Source of the DNA: Ceraceosorus guamensis
Taxonomy: Eukaryota; Basidiomycota; Exobasidiomycetes; Ceraceosorales; Ceraceosoraceae
NCBI RefSeq assembly: GCF_003144195.1
Contig: NW_020290149.1
Coordinates: 1 to 25,647, forward strand
Reading direction: 5' to 3'
DNA: 25,647 bases
In this document: positions 20,242 to 25,647 of the stretch, in pieces
How the letters are laid out: each line of letters starts with the position of its first letter
Numbering within the stretch: the stretch's first letter is position 1
The notes under the pieces: model-generated
The model's database searches: none
What the model was told of the DNA's origin: nothing
Seen by the model: the letters and a program-made list of their open reading frames with translations, nothing else
Made by a program: the position numbers and the translations under genes

Positions 20242-21336
20242 GCTCGATACGTGCGCGGCAGAGGAGGGCCTGTGTGTATAGAGTGCTTTGTTCTCCTCAG
20301 CGATGTGATGCGTATGTTTTCGCCCCCCCCACCCCCCTCGAGCTTAGACGCTGCAGGTGGGAATGTCAAGTCCAAGTCCTTGCCCCCGCGCCCATCAACG
20401 AGAATGAGGAAAGCTTTGTACGTGCGATGCTACGCCCAACTCTGCAGCACCTTTTCGGGCCAAGCGCTGAGAATGTCAAGAGGAGGGGGGAGAGGAGGAG
20501 AGGGGTGCAAAGATGATCAAAGCCAAAGAGCGTTGAGCTGTGAGCTGTCGAGTCGTGGGTCGTGGGGTCGTGGGGTCGTGTGCGAGCGAGTGCTGCAGCA
20601 TGTGCTGGCAATTAAGATGAGCAGCACAGCTCCTTCGAGCGCCTGCGGGGGTGGTGGTCGCAGCACAGCCAACCATCCGAGAATTGAATCGAACATCAGT
20701 CACGTGAGCGCTGTGACTGCGTATATGTGGTGTGCCTTGGCCGGCCGGGGCGGAGGCGGCGGCGGCGGCGGCGGCGGGCGCGTTCCTGAACTCAATTAAC
20801 GGCCGCGCATGAGTCTGGATTTGAATTAAGCCTGCACGCTGCTGCTATGAACGTTTATTTTATTATTCTCACGACCTCATCGCGCGCGCCCCAATTTTGA
20901 ATGCCAATCCAGTCAAAGAGTCCGAGAATCGAGTCGATCCGAGTCGACTCGACTCTACCAACTTACCGCATCAAGCAGCAGCAGCAGCAAATTCAAGGGC
21001 AAACGGGGGAGAGAGAGAGAGAAGATAAGCGAATCAGAGGGGGAAAAAAGTCACGAGTCCGAGTGTGGCTGGCGCCTACGAATGGGCTTTCGAACATCCC
21101 CTCCCTCCCAACACAAACGCGCGACTTCTTTTCCCCTCTTGAAAGCGTCCAACTTCACAATCGAAAGCAGCCAAAGGGGAGGCCCCTTTTGAGCCATCTG
21201 TCTCACTGCACGGGGGATTCAAAGAGGAGCGAAGCAAGAGCATCTTGCTCGAATTTCCTGCTCGCTTTGTCTTTGTCATCCAGGTTGCAACACAGCTGAA
21301 AGGAGGGAGGACACGCTACAGAGCGAAGGAAAAGTC
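20242..21336. other. Promoter region between transporter and HYPK-like genes
   Basis: These divergent genes share about 1.1 kb. It holds two C runs near 20322-20337, tandem GTCGTGG units at about 20552-20580, a (GGC)n run at 20756-20778, an AT-rich patch TTTATTTTATTATT near 20855, a (GA)n run at about 21009-21022 and a TCACGAGTCC motif at 21051. No coding frame is convincing; the 132-residue plus frame at 20901-21299 is built partly from repeats. Confidence 0.5.
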
Positions 21337-22257
21337 ATGACAGGTCGACCAGCTCCCGAGGTGAGTTGATGGGGCGTGTGCAAGGTCATGCATAACCAGC
21401 ACCACGCTACTGCAGCACAGCAAGGGGGGGCTGCCCAAACGCTGCAGTGATCCGCTTCGGTCCACGTTGCCGCCGCTAGTATGGATTCTGATGGGGCACA
21501 CGCGTCCCCCCCCTTTCCACTTTGACGGCAACAAAAACAGGTGATTCAGGAATGGGCAGATGGCGATTCAGGCTGGACTTTTGAACGCGGTAGGATGGAG
21601 AGGAATGTGAGGGATATATGTTTCGATAGACCTGCTGTCTATGCGCCTCCTGCCACCACCACCACCGCCGCCGCCGCCGCCGCCGGTAGCAACAGCACAA
21701 ATGCGATCAAGTTGAAAAAGGATGATGTGGATTTCATCGTGAGTTGATGCGTATGTGCGCCGGTGAGAGGGAGGGGGGGAGATGGGGAGAGGGGGGGGGG
21801 AGGTATATGCAGAGGAAGGGGGAATGAATGGTGGTGGTGGTCTGCCACTGCGAGCCAACCAGCAAGCCAACGACGAGGGCTTGCCGAGCTCGAGCTCAGC
21901 GTTCAGCGTTCATTAGATGCGCCAATAGTTGGTCAAATCAACAGCCCTGCATGCGGGCTTCTCGAACGCATCCGCATCCGCATCCGCATCCAGCCCAGTC
22001 CAGTCAAAATGCAGATATGCGAAAAGAGGAAAAGAAAAGGGCTCAAGCATGGGAAAGCGGGAAGCAAGTCGGGTCCGGTCCCATGCTGACTCGACCCTGC
22101 CTCCCTTCCTTAATCCCCCCGCCCCCCACAATCTTGTCGCATTCAGGTCAACGAGCTTTGGATTTCTAGAGCAGCAGCTGAGAAAGCTTTGCGTGCTAGT
22201 GTGGGGGATGTGACGTTGGCTATCAAATCCATCGTCCTGCCTCGGGAGGATTTGTGA
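21337..22257 (+). CDS. HYPK-like protein with C-terminal UBA domain
   Basis: Exons: 21337-21360, 21541-21738, 22147-22257. Both introns (180 and 408 bp) are phase 0 with GTGAGT donors and CAG acceptors, giving 110 residues. The C-terminal part reads IKLKKDDVDFI then VNELWISRAAAEKALRASVG and DVTLAIKSIV. It closely follows the NAC-type UBA of huntingtin-interacting protein K (animal HYPK has a comparable KKEDLELIM, EISRAAAERSLRE, G-V-AL pattern). HYPK proteins bind and regulate the ribosome-associated NatA N-terminal acetyltransferase. The N-terminal MTGRPAPE then VIQEWADGDSGW is less conserved, and a Thr/Ala run (residues 45-54) separates it from the UBA. The first exon of only 24 nt rests on an ATG and a good GTGAGT donor. 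The identification depends on the UBA half, which is split by the long intron. Confidence 0.72.
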
Positions 22258-22320
22258 GGGTGAGGGATCAGCGCTGGACGGGAGGAGTGGAGGGGTGATG
22301 TGAAGGAAGGTGTGATAGCG

Positions 22321-22367
22321 AGAGGGAGCGAGAGGGAGCGAGAGGGAGCGAGAGGGAGCGAGAGGGA
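22321..22367. repeat. Decamer tandem repeat, 4.7 copies
   Basis: AGAGGGAGCG is repeated four times without change and then a partial copy follows. The copies are identical, so the array is young or kept homogeneous. It lies about 60 bases downstream of the HYPK-like stop codon, probably in its 3' UTR or just beyond. Confidence 0.95.
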
Positions 22368-22621
22368 GGTTGAGAGAGGGAGAGCAGAGGGCGTACGAGC
22401 CTGGAGTTGTAGGATTCTGCATGAAATGTAAACGCGCAAAAGGTAGCAATTCGAACTTCGAGACTTGGAATGATGTGAGATAAAGCAAAGAGGGGGGAGG
22501 AGAGGGGGAGATGAGTGGGGGGGGAGGGAGGGAGGATTAGAATGCGGCATCCTCATCCAACCCGTCCCGGTTTCCTGCCTTCTGGCAGGCCTTGTTTCTC
22601 ATATTCACGCATCGCATAAGA

Positions 22622-22639
22622 AGCAGCAGCAGCAGCAGC
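22622..22639. repeat. AGC trinucleotide run
   Basis: Six AGC units in a row in non-coding sequence. Confidence 0.9.
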
Positions 22640-23865
22640 CCTGCTGAGACTGAACGATTTCACAAAGCACCCGCCCCATTCCCCCGACCCCCAAAAGTTC
22701 GTTTGGAGGGGGGTGGGGGGTCACGTGTGCGATCGTTGGCTTGCATGGGCCATTCGACAACAATCGTGAATGTGGAATGTGTCAAGAGGATTGGACGCGA
22801 CACGCTCCGCACGAAGTGGGAAGTGGGAAGCTGGGAGATGCGGTGAGCGCGCGCGGTATCGCAAGCAATTAGTCACGCAAGCGGAGTAGCTAGGCGAAGC
22901 GCGCGAAGCGCGGGCAGGGCAGGGCAGATGGCGTGTGCAGTCTGAGTTTGAGTGTAATACGTGCAACGCTTGGAATTTGGACATTCACTTTTTCCGGCCA
23001 GTAGAGGTTACGACACGCACTCACTCACGAGTCACGATTCATCAACGATTCTGATTGAAAAGCTTGTGCTCAGCAGCATTTTGGTTCAGATTGATTCATT
23101 CAGCTTCGCGTAGTCATTCAACTTTCGAGATTGAAGTCAGGCGGGCGCGGGCAATGTGAATCTTGAATGAAGCCTCGGTTCAGCTTGATTCCCTAGCTGT
23201 GATATTCATGCGAATCAAGCTGTGTATTGCGCTGCTGTGCAGCTCAGGCCAGCGCAGCCAGGCAGCAATTTGAATTGAAGCAGCTAGCTATATATAGATA
23301 GCCCGCCCACCTCCACCATCTTGCATATGCAAGCATATATATGCAGATGGGTACACTTTTGACTACTGTATACTGTAGGTATAGGTACATGTGCTGTAAT
23401 CGATTGTGTACCGCGGTGCGCAATCAGCAGCGGTCCGACGGTCGGTTCGGCTGGATGCTGTGTCATTCATCGTACGATGTTTGCTTCCTTGTATTCGATA
23501 TACACGTTCACATTCAAGATTCACGATTTGCTCAACACTGCCTGCATACAGCAGTAGCTCCTAATCACGAATCGCGCCCGCGCGCCCGATCACGAAAATC
23601 ACAAAGAATCATGAATTTGAACATTCCCCTCCGTCCATCAAATCGTCTTTGCTTTGTGATCGGGGAGGGGGAAATGGGATCGATGTTATTCACGATTCAC
23701 GATTGTTTGTGTCGTGTGCCAGCGCTCGAGTAAAGCTGTAGGGCTGTAGGGCGCAGTCAGAGCGTGCCTTTTGAGCCACAATTGCTTAGCGGTGAAGTCA
23801 GAGTCACGAGTGCAGGTGCACGTTAGCCAAACTTCAAGGGCGCGCGCGCCTTGGGTGATCCTTCG

Positions 23866-23907
23866 CCTCCTCCTCCTCCTCCTCCTCCTCCTCCTCCTCC
23901 TCCTCCC
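23866..23907. repeat. CCT trinucleotide run
   Basis: About 14 CCT units lie roughly 95 bases upstream of the DUF4336 start codon. They probably fall in its promoter or leader as a polypyrimidine tract on the coding strand. Read through in frame they give a false Leu run upstream of the true start. Confidence 0.9.
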
Positions 23908-24001
23908 GCACGCAAGCCAAGCATCCACCCCGCTCACAACAAGGAAGTGTCTGCCGCCTGAAAAGAATCGTACCGCTCGCACTCGCAACCCCGACCCGGT
24001 G

Positions 24002-25589
24002 ATGAGCGATCAGATGGTCTCCAACACCAACACTGCGCAAGCTCATCCTTCGACATCCACATCCACAGCAGCGGAGAGCATGTCCAGCACCACCACCCGA
24101 CTCTCCTCCCCTCACGCCACGCTACGAACCTTTTCGGCGCCTTTTAGCAGGTTCGGCATCATTCCTGTGGGGGGTAGGAGCACGGCTGCTAGGTTGAGCG
24201 ATGGAGGCGTTTGGGTATTGGCTAGTACGCCTTTGGACGATGTTACGAAGCGAGGAATAGAGGAGCTTGGGAATGAGGTCAAGTGAGTATTTTTTGTGCG
24301 CCAAGTGGGGGGGGGGGGGGCTTGGAGGGGGAACATGTATGCGGCTCCCCCCATCTCTCTTCAATGCTGACGCCCTCGTAATATACCGCTCCGGGGGGGG
24401 GGGGGTGGGGGGGGGGCTTGGAGGGGGAACATGTATGCGGCTCCCCCCATCTCTCTTCAATGCTGACGCCCTCGTAATATACCGCTCCCGCTCCCCCTTC
24501 CCGCCTCACTTGCTTGCTTGCCTCGCCTTGCTCGGGTGCTTGTTTGGGTGGGAAAAAGATATATCATCGCGCCTGATGTGGTGCATCATCTGTACATCAA
24601 GGATTTCGCAATGGCTTATCCAGGAGCCAAAGTGATCGGAGTGGATGGATTGGAGAAGAAGAGGACGGATGTGAAGTGGGATGGATGTGAGTGGTGTGTT
24701 TGCGCGAGCTGTGAGCTGCGAGCTGCGGGAATGGGGGATGGGGATGGAGGTGTGGGCATGCATGCTGCCTCTTTTGGGACTCCCGGAAGCGTCGGGCGAT
24801 GCTGATGCCGCACAAGCGCAGCTAGCCAAGTCAATCACGAGCCGCGGGATGCGTGTCCCAGTCATGTCTTGACGTCCACACCGCCCCCTTTCCAACCCCC
24901 CCATTCGCAGTGTACGGCAAGGATGCACCAGACACAAGGTACGGTTTCGAGGATGACATCTCTGCCAGGTATTTCAGCACTTTTGCCAACAAGGATGTAG
25001 CCTTTTGTCATCACGAGTCCAAGGTGAGGCCTCGGGATCGCTTGGTGATGTGCAGAAGCGTCGGGCAGCATGTGCTTTGGGCGTGTTTCTTTCTGCCAAT
25101 GCTGCTGTACCTACACGTGCGATGGACCTTTGTACAAAAGAGGGGAGAAAAAGGCGCGCAGAAAGGAGCTGAGCTGAATACTTGCGCACCTTCCTCGCCC
25201 CCCCCCCCCCCCCCCCCCCCTTCTTCTGCTCTGCTCTGCTTTGCCCCTGCTCGTCAGTCTCTCATCACTGCGGATCTCATCTTCAATCTCCCGTGCAACG
25301 AGCAGTACTCCAACACCTCATCAGGTCGCCCAACCTCTTTGATCCCATTCCTCTCCTTCTTTTCAAAATACATGGTCCCTTCTTCCTCCTTTCACCAATC
25401 CTTCTTGTGGTCAGCAGGAGCAGCGTCAGGCCAAGGCTCCACGTCGGATAGGAGGAGACAATTCGCAAAGGACGCTCAAGCTGTGAGCACGTGGGAGTTT
25501 GAGAGGATCATCATGTGCCATGGAGATGTGCTGGAGGGAAGGGAAAAGGCAAAGAAAGCTTGGAGAGAAGCTTGTGCAAAGGTGAGTTT

Positions 25590-25647
<58 letters not shown>
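24002..25647 (+). CDS. DUF4336 (metallo-beta-lactamase-like fold) protein, 5' part
   Basis: Exons: 24002-24282, 24559-24686, 24911-25023 and 25258-25581, with introns of 276, 224 and 234 bp. A GTGAGT donor at 25582 opens a further intron that runs off the window. 282 residues are visible. After a Ser/Thr-rich start, residues from about 40 read TLRTFSAPFSRFGIIPVGGR, then RLSDGGVWVLASTPLDDVTK, then YIIAPDVVHHLYIKDFAMAY. This is the pattern of fungal DUF4336 proteins, a family with a metallo-beta-lactamase-like fold and the His pair in VVHHLYI. WDGLYGKDAPDTRYGFEDDI and SLITADLIFNLPCNEQY continue it. The biochemical role of the family is unknown. The start could also be the ATG at 24080. Introns are longer than elsewhere in the window because they hold repeats. 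Confidence 0.85.
24307..24488. repeat. 72-bp direct repeat with G runs inside intron 1 of the DUF4336 gene
   Basis: 24321-24392 and 24417-24488 are identical over 72 bases, a 96-base period. Each copy is preceded by a G run (14 G at 24307-24320; 24 bases of G broken by one T at 24393-24416). Perfect identity points to recent duplication. Both copies carry a CTGAC branch-site-like motif. Confidence 0.95.
25198..25220. repeat. Run of 23 C in intron 3 of the DUF4336 gene
   Basis: A pure C run lies about 37 bases before the exon 4 acceptor at 25257 and could act as part of the pyrimidine tract. It is a likely site of sequencing or length error. Confidence 0.95.
25595..25647. repeat. CT dinucleotide run reaching the window end
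   Basis: At least 26 CT units start 13 bases after the exon 4 donor and continue past the window. The run may mark why the sequence breaks here. Confidence 0.95.

Larger units (their letters stand above)
22258..24001. other. Repeat-rich intergenic region
   Basis: It separates the HYPK-like gene from the DUF4336 gene, both on the plus strand, and must hold the promoter of the latter. It contains a decamer array (22321-22367), an (AGC)n run (22622-22639), scattered TCACGA/GATTC motifs from 23020 to 23705, AT-rich inverted repeats near 23287-23302 and 23322-23345, and a (CCT)n run (23866-23907). Frames seen here are made of these repeats, and none is convincing. Confidence 0.5.

Noticed and set aside
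19949-20281. Plus-strand frame with a long Ala run, and related frames over the transporter N-terminus
   Set aside because: They are antisense to the Ala tract of the transporter; no domain.
20901-21299. 132-residue plus frame upstream of the HYPK-like gene
   Set aside because: It is built from CAG and GA runs and has no domain; it probably lies in the promoter.
21913-22488. 191-residue minus-strand frame with SRSLSLPLAP repeats
   Set aside because: It is made from the decamer array and runs antisense over the last HYPK-like exon.
23771-24001. N-terminal extension of the DUF4336 gene with a 13-Leu run
   Set aside because: There is no ATG before 24002 in this frame; the Leu run is just the CCT repeat in the presumed promoter or leader.
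24321-24488. Two-copy 72-bp repeat considered as a transposon or CRISPR-like array
   Set aside because: There are only two copies, with no terminal inverted repeats, target-site duplication or unique spacers; it is a simple tandem duplication.
1-25647. tRNA and other structured RNA genes
   Set aside because: I looked for the GGTTCRANTCC-type T-arm on both strands and found no convincing case; a covariance-model scan was not possible here.

Overview
The window looks like nuclear DNA of a basidiomycete fungus, most likely a smut-lineage (Ustilaginomycotina) relative. It is GC-rich, genes are dense on both strands, and introns are mostly 50-230 bp with GTGAGT/GTAAGT donors, CTGAC/CTGAT-like branch sites and CAG/AAG acceptors. 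Repeated TCACGA-type motifs and long homopolymers lie between genes. The taxon is an inference from gene structure, not from a marker gene. I see no bacterial operon structure, tRNA, rRNA, CRISPR array or recognisable transposon.

Layout, left to right. (1) 458-2241, minus: a five-exon gene for a predicted secreted protein of unknown family. (2) 3591-5128, minus: an eight-exon histidine-phosphatase (phosphoglycerate-mutase-like) gene with a coiled-coil tail. (3) 5129-7129: a 2-kb region with coding-like fragments on both strands and no firm gene. (4) 7130-16612, plus: the outstanding feature, a nine-exon gene for a protein of about 2,962 residues. It has a signal peptide and about 17 copies of a module built around a glycine-zipper hydrophobic segment. 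(5) 16970-20241, minus: a six-exon ten-TM transporter of the EamA/DMT (SLC35F-like) type. (6) 21337-22257, plus: a small three-exon gene for a HYPK-like UBA protein, easily missed because its exons are only 24, 198 and 111 nt. (7) 24002 to beyond the window end, plus: the first four exons of a DUF4336 (metallo-beta-lactamase-like fold) gene.

The most interesting object is the giant repeat protein. Each module has a basic cluster, a G-rich hydrophobic stretch ending in a G-[GA]-x-x-G-[YF]-like motif, a basic helix, a short V-x-P-[IV] motif, and then a disordered linker with dibasic (KR/RR) sites of the kind Kex2 cuts. In the 5' third, each module is one exon, and all eight introns are phase 2 at the same place, just before the hydrophobic segment. 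In the 3' two thirds, ten modules lie in one intronless 5.9-kb exon. It could be a Kex2-processed precursor that releases many hydrophobic peptides, or an intact multi-pass membrane protein; the sequence alone does not decide. The other recognisable genes are ordinary housekeeping genes, and nothing shows that the neighbours act together. All exon coordinates are my own readings of splice signals and frames, without transcript evidence.
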